Source: Prillingera fragicola (Eukaryota; Basidiomycota; Tremellomycetes; Trichosporonales; Trichosporonaceae). From it: a stretch of 64,000 nucleotides of DNA. The stretch lies in contig BEDY01000003.1 of the NCBI GenBank assembly GCA_002335605.1, positions 1,798,001 to 1,862,000 of the forward strand, in the 5' to 3' direction. The position numbers were made by a program, and so were the translations under genes. Below the pieces are notes generated by a model, which ran no database searches, was not told where the DNA came from, and worked only from the letters and a program-made list of their open reading frames with translations. This document shows, one piece after another, positions 11,531 through 24,247 of the stretch (positions are counted from its first letter, which is position 1; each line of letters begins with the position of its first letter).

Positions 11531-12768
11531 ATGCCGCCGGCCCCAGCACACGCCCAGCAGCAGGCGTACCAGTCGGACTCGGCGAGCCAGCAGGCAGCCG
11601 AGATGAGCGTGGTGCTGTGTACAGCCGGCTGTGAGTGTCCGCGCGGCTGCGGCTACGCGCTGCTGCCTTCCTGAAGGGCATGCCTGGCTGTTCTCGGCCG
11701 CGACAGTGTACATGGGATGTGCTGACGCTTTAGATGACCATACTATTCGATTTTGGGAGGCGTGGAGCGGTATCTGCTACCGCCAAATTCCCCTTCAGCC
11801 GCAATGGGTGAGTTGTTGCACGGAGGTTGTTGCGCTGACGATTCCCAGAAACAGGTCAACCGCCTTGCCATCTCGCCGGATAAGGTCTACTTGGCAGCGG
11901 CGGGGAACCAGAGTGTCAGGTAGGTGACGTTTAGCAGGCTGAAAGCAAGGAAGTCACTGACGGGGCAGGATATGGGACATTCCATCACTGTCCAACACGC
12001 CAATCATGAGCCTCGAGGGACATACCGCCAACGTCACGGCGCTCCAGTACAGCGCGCAGGGCAAGTGGATCGTTACGGGAAGTGAGGATGGAACGGTCAA
12101 GGTCTGGGACACGAGGTGAGCCTTCCGCATTGAGTGGGTGTCCTGACGGGCGAAGGACAGGACAGGTGCAGCGGACATATAAGCACGAGGGAACAATGGT
12201 CAACGACGTGGTCATCCACCCCAACCAGGGCGAGCTGATATCGTGCGACCAGCTTGGCAGCGTCAAGATCTGGGATCTGGGAGAGAACACTTGCACGCAC
12301 GAGCTCGTGCCGGCTGAGGATGTCCCGATCCGCTCGGTGTCGATTGCGAGCGATGGAGGAACGCTCGTGGCCGGTAACAATGTCGGCACGGTCTTCGTCT
12401 GGCGCATCCAGAGTGGGTCTGAGACTACTTCTCTCGTGCCCGTGACGTCCTTTCTCGCGCACTCAAAGTACATTACCCGCTGCCTGCTCAGCCCGGACAC
12501 GAGGCACCTCGCTACGTGCTCTGCCGACACGACCGTCAAGCTCTGGTCGACAAAGGACTACGAGTACACCCACGAGCGCACGCTCGAAGGCCACCAGCGA
12601 TGGGTGTGGGACGCAGCCTTCAGCGCCGACTCGGCCTACCTCGTCACTGCTAGCAGTGACCATGCCGCGCGGTTGTGGGATTTGGCCACGGGTGAGACCG
12701 TGCGCCAGTATGACGGACACCACCGCGCCGCGGTTTGCTGCGCCCTCAACGATATCAACCTTGCATAA
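11531..12768 (+). CDS. LST8: Lst8 (GbL/mLST8), WD40 subunit of TORC1 and TORC2
   Basis: Seven-bladed WD40 protein that binds the TOR kinase domain. The protein begins MPPAPAHAQQQAYQSDSASQ, an extension of about 25 residues before the conserved SVVLCTAGYDHTIRFWEAWS. Successive blades include VNRLAISPDKVYLAAAGNQS, LEGHTANVTALQYSAQGKWI, MVNDVVIHPNQGELISCDQL, HSKYITRCLLSPDTRHLATC and LEGHQRWVWDAAFSADSAYL. It ends at AALNDINLA-type sequence (AVCCALNDINLA), as is usual for Lst8. Four short introns fall in the first half (near 11629-11733, 11807-11851, 11921-11970 and 12116-12161); the second half is one exon. Total about 330 aa. Confidence 0.93.
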
Positions 12769-12941
12769 AGGTTTTGTACGAGTTCTAGGATGCTACACAT
12801 ACATACCCAGCGGCGTTGCATGGCTACGAATATGCGCATTTTCACTGAGCTGAATGATATTGGTGCGCACGCTGATGATACGCTTCGTCGCCCCAGACAC
12901 AAGTTTACATTGGGCGTGCCCGCCTCCGGTGGCCGGTCAGG

Positions 12942-13426
12942 ATGGCCCAATTACTCCTAGATGGTCTGCCACCGGGTACACCGTTGCGTGTGCTCGTTAT
13001 ACCGCTTTCGCGGCGCGGGTTTGAGATATCACGAGCTGCCAGCGTACAGCCTGAGAGAGTTTGTCGCCGTGCTCGATCCAGAGGAGCGGAAGGGTATTCT
13101 ACCATCTGGGCACAAGAGGGGCCAGACGTTCCCCCAGGGATGGAGACCTTCATCGAGAGGCTGTATTGGCAGGCGTCTTTGACAATGAGCTCGACGTTGT
13201 GGGATTGAAGCGTTATTTGGGGTTGAGATCCGCCCACTGAGGAGGAGGTATGACTCAAGATCTAGGAGGTATGGCTCAAGATCTACAAATGGGCTACCAA
13301 CCACTCACATTGGAACTGTTGGTTCAACACCCAGCCTCTCAACTCTTCGTGCAATACTTTGCGGCTGCCAAGGAAAGAGAGCCTTTCTTGGCTGCTTATC
13401 GACCACTCGTCGGCGACGAGCAGTAG
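12942..13426 (+). pseudogene. Possible remnant gene, frame-broken
   Basis: Three plus-strand frames here look protein-like but do not join. Frame A, from the ATG at 12942, reads MAQLLLDGLPPGTPLRVLVI and ends near 13208 with VPPGMETFIERLYWQASL. An overlapping frame carries RYHELPAYSLREFVAVLDPE and ERKGILPSG. A third, from the ATG at 13250, encodes 58 aa (MTQDLGGMAQDLQMGYQPL, then VQYFAAAKEREPFLAAYRPL) before a TAG at 13424-13426, after which coding-like sequence continues (ELETQDDAQKW). I recognise no family. It could be a frameshifted relic, an unannotated gene with introns I cannot place, or chance. Confidence 0.25.
13243..13284. repeat. 21-bp tandem duplication, two copies
   Basis: Unit AGGAGGTATGACTCAAGATC plus T occurs at 13243-13263 and again at 13264-13284 with one mismatch (A to G in the centre). 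The unit length is a multiple of three, so it keeps frame and gives a repeated TQDLGGM/AQDLQM heptad in the small ORF that spans it. Confidence 0.9.
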
Positions 13427-13689
13427 GAACTCGAAACCCAAGACGATGCCCAGAAGTGGACCCAGGTGATAACGTGTCGTATGTTTGCATGCATCTGAGC
13501 TGCATGCGGACTCGTTACCATCAACGTAGTTGTCAACAAAATTGGATGGCCGCCGATGAGAGCCGGCTTCTTGCCGGCATTCGGCTAGGTCCGGTCCACG
13601 GTGGTAGCCGATGTGTCCACTGACCTCCTTTAAGCCTCTCTACCTCCATCGACAAACATCTCTCTCCCTCCTCCTCTCATCACAGCATA

Positions 13690-14880
13690 ATGGCACCTCT
13701 GACAGGCATTCGCGTTCTCGAGTTTTCAGGCATCGGCCCGGTGCCGTACGCCGCCATGGTCCTCGCCGACTATGGCGCGAGCGTTATCCGTGTCGACCGC
13801 GACGGTCCCGCAGGCGTCACTGGCGACATCACGTCGCGTGGCAAGACAAGCGTGGTCGTTGGCGCCAAGGACAAGGCTGGTCACTCGATTCTCACCAAGC
13901 TCATCAAGAGCTCGGACGTCCTGCTCGATCCCTACCGCCCCGGGGTGCTGGAAAAGCTGGGCTTTGGGCCAGCAGAGTGTGAGAAGCTCAACCCCAAGCT
14001 CATCTACGCTCGCATGACAGGCTTCCCCCGCGCCAATAGCAGCTACAAGGACATGGCAGGCCATGACCTCAACTACATTGCCGTCTCGGGCGTGCTCGAC
14101 ATGATCCGCTCCAGCTGCGGCAAGCCCGTGCCGCCACTCAACCTCCTTGGCGACTTTGCAGGCGGCGGCGCCATGCTCGTCCAGGGCATCTTGCTGGCCC
14201 TCCTCGAGCGCGGCACCTCAGGCAAGGGCCAGACGGTCCACACCGACATGGTCGGCGGTACGCGCTACATCTCCTCCTTCCCCCTGCTGCTCAAGCACCC
14301 TTCGAACGCGGCGAGCAAGGAGATGTGGGGCCGCCCCGCAGGCAACAACCTCCTCGACGGCGGCTCGCCCTTTTACGCCATCTACCCCACCGCTGACGAC
14401 GACAAGTTTATGACCGTCGCCTGTCTCGAGCCCCAGTTCTTTGCCGAGTTTGCACGCATCCTCAACCCCTTCCTCCCCGATGGCCAGAAACTCGAGCCCA
14501 AGCGCCAGCAGGACCGCGCCATCTGGCCAGCAATGCGTGAGACGCTCGCAGCAGCCTTCAAGACCAAGAAGCGCGACGACTGGGCAAAGCTCTTTCACGG
14601 CACGGACGCTTGCTGCGTCCCCGTACTCGCGCCACACGAGGTCACTGCCGACGAGGTTGGTGCTGCCCCCACGGGCGAAAAGTGGCTCGCGCCCACGCCG
14701 CATCCCCACCTTGGCAGGACGCCGGCTGGCAAGGTGCCGGCGTATGACAACACTGGCGACTTTTACGTCCAAAAGGGAACTGGACTGTCCGTCGTGCTCA
14801 AGGAGCTCGGTGGAAAGCTCGACGCGGGGGAGGTTGCGTACCTGAAAAAGGTCAACGGCGAGGCCGGTGCCAAGCTCTAG
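13690..14880 (+). CDS. Alpha-methylacyl-CoA racemase (CoA-transferase family III), peroxisomal
   Basis: Single-exon gene, 396 aa. The fold is CaiB/BaiF. The N-terminus MAPLTGIRVLEFSGIGPVPY matches racemases. The catalytic His lies in MAGHDLNYIAVSG and the catalytic Asp in PLNLLGDFAGGGAML, both as in human and mycobacterial AMACR. RPGVLEKLGFGP and YARMTGF are also conserved. The enzyme epimerises (2R)- and (2S)-methylacyl-CoAs so that branched chains can enter beta-oxidation. The last three residues are AKL, a functional-looking PTS1, so the enzyme should be peroxisomal; an acyl-CoA oxidase lies 9.4 kb downstream. The absence of introns is unusual for this window and fits high expression or a retro-copied history, which I cannot distinguish. 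Confidence 0.93.
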   Translation: MAPLTGIRVLEFSGIGPVPYAAMVLADYGASVIRVDRDGPAGVTGDITSRGKTSVVVGAKDKAGHSILTKLIKSSDVLLDPYRPGVLEKLGFGPAECEKLNPKLIYARMTGFPRANSSYKDMAGHDLNYIAVSGVLDMIRSSCGKPVPPLNLLGDFAGGGAMLVQGILLALLERGTSGKGQTVHTDMVGGTRYISSFPLLLKHPSNAASKEMWGRPAGNNLLDGGSPFYAIYPTADDDKFMTVACLEPQFFAEFARILNPFLPDGQKLEPKRQQDRAIWPAMRETLAAAFKTKKRDDWAKLFHGTDACCVPVLAPHEVTADEVGAAPTGEKWLAPTPHPHLGRTPAGKVPAYDNTGDFYVQKGTGLSVVLKELGGKLDAGEVAYLKKVNGEAGAKL

Positions 14881-14983
14881 TGGGATAGATATCTTATGGG
14901 ATTTGTTGTCAGCAGTCACATGGAACAGACAAATAGATACATCCACAACTAATCTATGAGCAAGGCAACGAACGAGGCGATGC

Positions 14984-15786
14984 CTACTGGGCGGCACGGA
15001 ACTCGGCAGCGAGCTTGATAATGTCCGCGTTGTACAGAGTGTGCTCGCCGGCTGGGGGGTGGGCAGCGAGCTGGGCAATGGCCGCGCCGACACTGGTTTG
15101 TGTCAGTTGCTGTAGACAGCGGAGTCATCTGAACTTACTCGTCACCGTCGACACCAAGCGCAGTAGTGGGAACGCCGATGGAACGGAGGCCCCTGATGGC
15201 GCACACCGCCCAGCCCTCGGCAGAGCGCTTCTCGGCACTGCAACGTTAATAGACATCCCGTAGGTTTAAAGCCTGTGCGTGCTCACCGGTTGCCCTCGTA
15301 CAGCAGCGCTCCCGGGCGGAGAATGACAGTGTTCTTGAACTGCATACCCTTGACGTCGTCCTCGAGCTGGCCCTTCATCTGCGAGTACGGCACCCAGGCG
15401 TTGGCATTGGCGCCCGAGCTGGAGACAAGAATGATTGTCTCGGCGCCCTGCTCCTTTGCCTTCTTGGCAAGGTCACGGTTGAGATCCAGGTCGATGGCAC
15501 GCTGCGCCTCGATACCGCCGACGGCAGCGCGTGTGGTGCCGAGGCACGACACGTACACGCTGCCCGGGGTGGCGAGCTGCTCCTTGGCGTCCGGAGTAGC
15601 GGCATCAGCGAGGTTGGCAATGACATTGTTGGTGTAGGTCGAGGTACCGCTGGTGGCGGGAGCAGGGGCCGCGCGGCGAGTAAAGGTCGTGACGGCAAAG
15701 GGGACCTTGGACGAAAGGAGCGAGGCGAGGGCTGCCGAGCCAGTGAGACCGGTGGAGCCGACGAGGGTTACTGCCTGAGGAGCCAT
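14984..15786 (-). CDS. Fmp52/TIP30-like NAD(P)-binding protein
   Basis: Atypical short-chain dehydrogenase of the HTATIP2/Fmp52 group, in yeast a mitochondrial outer-membrane protein of unknown reaction. The start at 15786 gives MAPQAVTLVGSTGLTGSAAL, with the nucleotide-binding GxTGxxG pattern. The core continues SVYVSCLGTTRAAVGG, DLAKKAKEQGAETIILVSS, then SSGANANAWVPYSQMKGQLE and VILRPGALLYEGNR, the family's Y-x3-K-like and RPG motifs. Two introns follow (near 15238-15288 and 15085-15140), and the last exon ends ADIIKLAAEFRAAQ. Length about 240 aa. It converges on the racemase gene, with 103 bp between the stops. Confidence 0.85.
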
Positions 15787-16988
15787 TGCGGGTGGTAGGT
15801 ATGTGCGTGTAGGCGTGGTTTGACTGCTGGGAAGGTTGCGCAAGGTGGGTGAGGGAGTGGGTAATGGTTGGAACTGTCCGGTGGAGGTTGTCCATTGTTC
15901 CCTTGGACAAGTTCGCGTTTTGTGGCACATTTTCATGACACACAACGCCTGGGAAGTGGCCAAACCTGGGTCAACGGGCCAATGCAGCAGGACCCATGTA
16001 GCACCTTAATGTGGGATTCAAGCATAGGCTGAGAGGAAGAGTTCATATGCAAGTGCCAGACCCCCAATGGTGGACCTGTGCACGGTGGAGGAGAGTGGCA
16101 ACCGTGTTTCGGCGCTAGGTCTGGGCACAGAGGGTCTACTGTATATACCATATACCATAGAAATAACTTATGTCAAGGAACTTCTGAACAAGGAAATGGA
16201 GACAACGAGGCACACATTGTGGATATGGCTGTATCATATAGGAGAGCACTCTCGGTGAGCATGACAGACGTCCGCTCCAGGCAGAACTAAAAGCGCCCTT
16301 CCGCAGAATCTGGCGTTTCTGCGCAAAATGTGCTTCCTATCACTGAGCTCCTCTTCCGTGCCAGCACATGCATGGGCCGCCAGCACCCTGAAGCAGTGGA
16401 GCCCCTCCTCCTCCTCCTCGACCTTAAGGTGGAGCACGGCGGCCTCCCCCTTCCCATCCGCAAAGATCACTATGATCTCGCTCGCCGCGTCATCGACGCT
16501 TCGGAGAAGAAGAAGCGTGTTCGCCCCACCAGGACTTACCGCAAGCAGCACAAGCGGTGGGCCGACAAGGTCGAGTAGTGGAGGTTCGACTTGCTCACGG
16601 CTGCTAGGCGTGGGTTCCAGGTCGTGCGACTATGCTGACGCCCAGGTTCGCCACACTGCCAGACGAGGATCTGTTATGGGTGTCCACCCATAGGCACAGT
16701 GTAGAAACATTTGGCGAGATCAAGTTGCGAAAGATCAATCTATGATAGACCAAATAATCAGTCAATCAGGCCAGATCGGCCAGACATTGAAGCGGCTGCG
16801 AATCATGTAGATCAGTTTGAACGCAACTGTTGCCCGGACTGATTTGCCCAAGTCGCTTTTGAGCACCGTGCGGTCAGCCTTGTCAGTCCCATATCCTCCC
16901 CTCTGGCCCAAGTCAATCTAAGCATATGTTGCATGCTGCTCACAGTGATGATACGATGACCTCATACACTCCTAACCCACTCTGTCGT
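15787..16988. other. Intergenic, about 1.2 kb with one weak ORF
   Basis: Lies between the start of the Fmp52-like gene and the stop of the U5 WD40 gene. The first 150 bp are the promoter of the former. Apart from the ORF described at 16291-16578, I see only AT-rich, non-coding-looking sequence. Confidence 0.5.
16291..16578 (+). CDS. Unassigned ORF with coding-like codon use, start unknown
   Basis: A plus-strand frame is open from just after a TAA at 16288 to the TAG at 16576-16578. From about 16390 it uses the C/G-ending codons seen in real genes here and encodes a basic tail: LPIRKDHYDLARRVIDASEK, then RVRPTRTYRKQHKRWADKVE. No ATG lies at its beginning; the first in-frame ATG is at 16370. 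A plausible acceptor (CTAAAAGCGCCCTTCCGCAG, ending at 16306) suggests an upstream exon, but the obvious donor at 16256 would join it out of frame. No family is recognised. It could be a short real gene, the 3' exon of one, or chance. Confidence 0.3.
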   Translation, partial: KRPSAESGVSAQNVLPITELLFRASTCMGRQHPEAVEPLLLLLDLKVEHGGLPLPIRKDHYDLARRVIDASEKKKRVRPTRTYRKQHKRWADKVE

Positions 16989-18329
16989 CTACGCAAAGTC
17001 TTGAGCGTCCAGCTCACCCAGCAACATGTTCGAGTCCTTGGATCCCGTAAGGATGATAGGCTCCCTGCAGGTGTCAGCTTTGCCGTTGTATATCGTTGAT
17101 TGTACGAACTTGGGGTGAAGGTCGACGCCAGTAACGGTACCCTTGTGCCCAGGAAGTTTGTACAAGATCTTGCCAGTCTCGACGTCCCACACGGTCACGG
17201 TCCTGTCTCCTCCTCCGACAGCTATCCTCGCTCCGTTGTCGTGCTTTGACCACGCACACCGAATAAGCGTCTGCTCAAATCCTGCAGGTGCGCCTGTCAA
17301 GCTCCGGTAAACGCGCATGGGGTCGGACGAGAAGGGGCGAACGTCGTAGATGATGAGAGCAGAGTCGAGAGAGTACGTGGCCAGGTAGTTGCCACTGGGG
17401 GAGAGGGCAAGAGATGCAATGGTGTCGGCGTGGCCATGCAACGAGTAGAGCACCTTTTGCGTTCGAAGGTCCCATACCTGTCATGTCAGCTCAACTTTGG
17501 CGGACGGCACTCACCTTGACCTCATTGTCCACACCACCAACAAAGCACTGGTTTCCATCCGCACTCCACTCCACAGCTGTCACAGGGCAGTCACGCTCGT
17601 CGTCAAACTCGGCGACAGGCTCCTTTGTGTCAATCGAGAGGTCCCACACGCGCGCCAATCCGTCGTCACCACCAGTCAACACCAGTTCCCGTCCGCCAGA
17701 GATGGTGACTGCAATCGAGTTGAGCGGTCCAAAATGAGCTGCGTAGCGCGCCACACGTTCTCCGTTGCGCAAGTCGGTAGCGATGAGATAGCCGTCCGCA
17801 CCTCCAGAGTAGAGCACCTCAGAGTCCAACGAGTAGGCACTGTCAAGAACAGCCTGCTTGTGGACATTGGGAAGGATACCATAGTTCTCGTGAGGCGGAT
17901 ACGTCCTCCACAAAGCTGCACAGGTTAGACTTGTGCTTCACATGTTCCAGATACGCACAGATACTCCTGTCAGCCGAGCACGCCGCAAGCGTGTCTCCGG
18001 TTGGGTCAAACTTGCACGCAATAATCTCTCCCTGGAGGTGTGAGCATTTGGCTCAACCGCACCGTTCAGTAGCTCTTGACGGCAAGACACCTGCTGATCG
18101 TGTCCCATGTCACAATACTCACACCGTGGGCTCCTGCAAGCGAGACAATCGGTGCCTCCAGTCCACTCGTCCTTTTGATCGTCCTCACAAGCGCGTTCTT
18201 GCGCTGGCCCTCACCCGATGACGCCACGGTAAGAGTCATACTGTTCTCATCCTCCTCGTCCTCAACACGTGCGCGCTTGGCAACGGCCATGCCCGGCCCA
18301 GAGGCCGGTGGGTCCTTTCGAATGGACAT
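16989..18329 (-). CDS. U5 snRNP 40-kDa WD40 protein (SNRNP40/Prp8-binding)
   Basis: WD-repeat protein of the spliceosomal U5 particle. The start at 18329 gives MSIRKDPPASGPGMAVAKRA, a basic-acidic leader (KRARVEDEEDE), then LEAPIVSLAGAHG, the characteristic beginning of the propeller. Later blades include YSLDSEVLYSGGADGYLIAT, ELVLTGGDDGLARVWDLS, NQCFVGGVDNEVKVW, LYSLHGHADTIASLALSPSG, SALIIYDVRPF, ILYKLPGHKGTVTGVDLHP and ILTGSKDSNMLLGEL, all recognisable in human SNRNP40 (DVRPFAP, YKLPGHAGSINEVAFHP, YMGEI). Several short introns are present (near 18035-18070, 17912-17955, 17478-17513 and 17064-17105). About 370 aa. Budding yeast lacks this protein, so its presence fits an intron-rich genome. 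Confidence 0.88.
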
Positions 18330-18888
18330 TATCGAAATATCAGAGGTCGATCAAAAAAGCCGCGCTTGAGAAAGGAGCCTGGTGCGCGCTGGGAAAGATG
18401 TCCGTGTCTTTAGCTGGCGTCGCTGGCAGTCGCAAAGTATGCGGCTGATGCGATTAGAAATGGATGCTGTAGGAGAAGGATGGGGACTATGCTGGTTGTT
18501 GCTTTCGAGGTCGAGAGAGCATGAGCAGGATGGTGGACCAAAGACCAGCCTGACGTGTCATTTATCGCTGGTGTATTTAAGCATTCAGCGGGATCAAATA
18601 TATCACAGCCAGTGTTGTGTTGGTGTAGCTGGGTGGATTCAGTCGCGCGCTGCTATCACGATCACCCTCACACACATTCTCAATCACGTTCACGGCGCCG
18701 TCAAAGCAGAGCACAGTGCCCGATCACGCCGCGTAGGCGCTCGTGGCTATAACATATAACAGTTCGAGCTAGCTGGCCTCTTGTCCCGCTTTCTCGGCCC
18801 CCCGGCGCACGCCAACCCCAAGCGGCTTCCCCTGTCGCCCTCGAACTCTGCCTCTGCGCGCAGTGCCTCGAGTGTTTCCTGGCCAGTC
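18330..18888. promoter_or_regulatory. Divergent promoter, U5 WD40 gene / MYST acetyltransferase
   Basis: About 560 bp. A TATTTAAG box lies near 18571. From there to 18889 there is no ATG at all, which supports 18889 as the first usable start of the acetyltransferase. The frame is nevertheless open back to about 18760 (reading FELAGLLSRFLGPP onward), so an unseen upstream exon remains possible. Confidence 0.4.
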
Positions 18889-22273
<3,385 letters not shown>

Positions 22274-22731
22274 GACAGCGCCTACATACTGGGCGACGTC
22301 TACAAACTAGGCACCAGGCTGCCGGTGGGAAGTTGTAGAGCACATATGGCAATGCGCATAGTATACTGGGGGTAGCGAAGATGCCCGATTGGAGAGTGAT
22401 GTTTCTATGGGACGGGTGCCAGCACTGGTTCCCGCAGAGAGGCCATGGACCTCGTGGGTGCCGGCTGTCGTTGCGGCCACGGCCATCCTCTGGCCATGTC
22501 GGCCGCGTTGTCAACAACCCGAATCCAGGATCTGGTACCAGGCACGTCCGGAAACATAATGTAAGTAAGTGTGCCTTGGCCTTGAAGTTGTCGTATGGGC
22601 AACAATGTGCATGAGAATGGTGCTTGCTGCCTTGGCGACCAAAAATATGCTATGCATTCACAATACTAGAGTGTACATCGGTGTGGACCTTGTTGTCCTG
22701 TGCCTCCCTTCAAACGGGAGTCGCAAAGGCC
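22274..22731. other. Intergenic, convergent 3' ends
   Basis: About 460 bp between the stops of two convergent genes. No coding frame, repeat or RNA gene was recognised. Confidence 0.5.
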
Positions 22732-23458
22732 CTACACCTCCTTTGACTGCGGTAGAGTAGCCGCCGTTGGTGTGGTTGCTCCAGACCGCTTTCCAACCCA
22801 GGAGAGAGGGTGAAGTGGCCGTGCTCGCAAGGGGTGCCCGACAACCATTGCGAGAATGGAGAACCAAGCGCCGAGGCCTAGAATGATCATGCCAGTGTTT
22901 GTGCGAGTGGAGAGCGCCTTGCCGAACCGCTTGTGTGCCAGATGCCACTGAACAGCCGAGGCAACGAATGCGAGGGAGGCCAAGAGTGTGGCGTACGCCT
23001 GAAGCAAGATGTTAGCAATTGAGATGAGATAGGTAGTCGCGAGCGCTAGAGCAATGTCATCGGGCACTGCCAAAGTGCCACTACGGCCGAACCTTGAAGA
23101 CTCACCGACGCTTGGGGATACCACTTTGCACGTCCGATGCGCCTGTCGACCAGAATTGCCACAATGGCCAGCATTGAGGCGAGACTGGCTAATGAGAGTT
23201 AGCTTTGTGGGGAAGAGGTCTTTGCTTTCGTTGTGGCTCACCGAGAGGAAGGAAAAGGAGAGCGCCCTGGAGCAGTGCCACATTGGCTGAACCATAGTTG
23301 CAACCCACTCCCCATGAACAGCCGGCGATGTGGGTGGCGAGACTTTGGCGTGTCAGTTGAAAGCATGACAATCAGTTGTTTAGAGAGACTCACGACATCG
23401 TGCCAGCAAGGAAACTAAAGCCTGCGCCGAGCAGTGGCGGTGAAAGTCCGTCACTCAT
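22732..23458 (-). CDS. Hypothetical four-helix membrane protein
   Basis: I read four exons from the ATG at 23458: MSDGLSPPLLGAGFSFLAGT and MS; LATHIAGCSWGVGCNYGSAN with VALLQGALLFLPL; ASLASMLAIVAILVDRRIGR with AKWYPQAS; and AYATLLASLAFVASAVQWHL with the rest to the stop at 22732. Three introns have good GTGAGT/GTGAGC donors and CAG, AAG or TAG acceptors. The result is about 185 aa with four hydrophobic segments, short polar loops, a positive loop (DRRIGRAK) and a polar C-tail (KRSGATTPTAATLPQSKEV). The layout resembles tetraspan proteins such as claudin/SUR7-like or MARVEL-like families, but no signature is certain. It is convergent with the acetyltransferase. Function unknown. Confidence 0.65.
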
Positions 23459-24247
23459 CGTTGATCGTTGTTGGCGATGACGACAGAGAGTACTGGGCTG
23501 GCAAGACGATGCGCAACGATAGAAGGCGATAGAAGGGAGTATTGAGGAACAAAGAGAATGCAGAATGTTTGCCTGTGTTGTACGCTGTTAGGGGTAGAGA
23601 ATGCAGACGTCGTTGCCTGAGCAGTAGTCTATAACCAGACGCCGACGGAATTGTCTTGCACCGCCGATCCAGTTGCTCAACAGATGTTTCAGGCACCCCA
23701 CCCATCATTAACACGGAGGTGGTAACTCTGCAATATCCCAGGGCGGGGAGATTGCGGTCCATCCCGTGTACCCAGGATCTCGCAGTTATTCATCCCCGGC
23801 TCCCCTGCCTCGCTCTGCTGTCAGACCAGGGCAAGTGGACCGCAGCATAGTGGCCGCACATTGCATACACGTGACGTCGCAACATGTAACATCCAGGCAA
23901 TGAGTGCAGCCCGGGCACATTGTTGTCGCAAGCCCCATCCCGCCCCGAAATGCGGGTCAGCTCCACACCTCGGCTCGTATACCTGAGCATGTCACGACAG
24001 GGAGAAGTGCATGCCATGTCGTGAAGGCTAGCTACATATAACTTGTTCCAGTGGACGGGCCATCCCCCGGGCGGGGTGTTCAGGGTACAGGGGCCATTAT
24101 GCTTGAGTATGAATCGGTACCCGTGGAGTACGAGCATCTCTGATGGCGGGCTGCACATTACTACTGGGGCACAATTGGTTCTACATGATCGTCTCTACAG
24201 GCGGCAAACGCCAGGTCTACACATTAAATACGTTCTCCGTTCTTCGC
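23459..24247. promoter_or_regulatory. Intergenic, upstream of the four-helix gene and downstream of acyl-CoA oxidase
   Basis: About 790 bp between two minus-strand genes. It holds GC-rich blocks (CCCCGGGCGGGGTG near 24065 and CCCGCCCCG near 23938) that resemble C2H2 zinc-finger sites such as Mig1/CreA. No gene is seen. Confidence 0.35.

Larger units (their letters stand above)
12769..13689. other. Intergenic region with decayed-looking coding fragments
   Basis: About 920 bp between LST8 and the racemase gene. Apart from the fragments listed separately (12942-13426) and a 21-bp tandem repeat, I see no intact gene. The last 90 bp before 13690 are CT-rich and form the likely racemase promoter. 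Confidence 0.5.
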
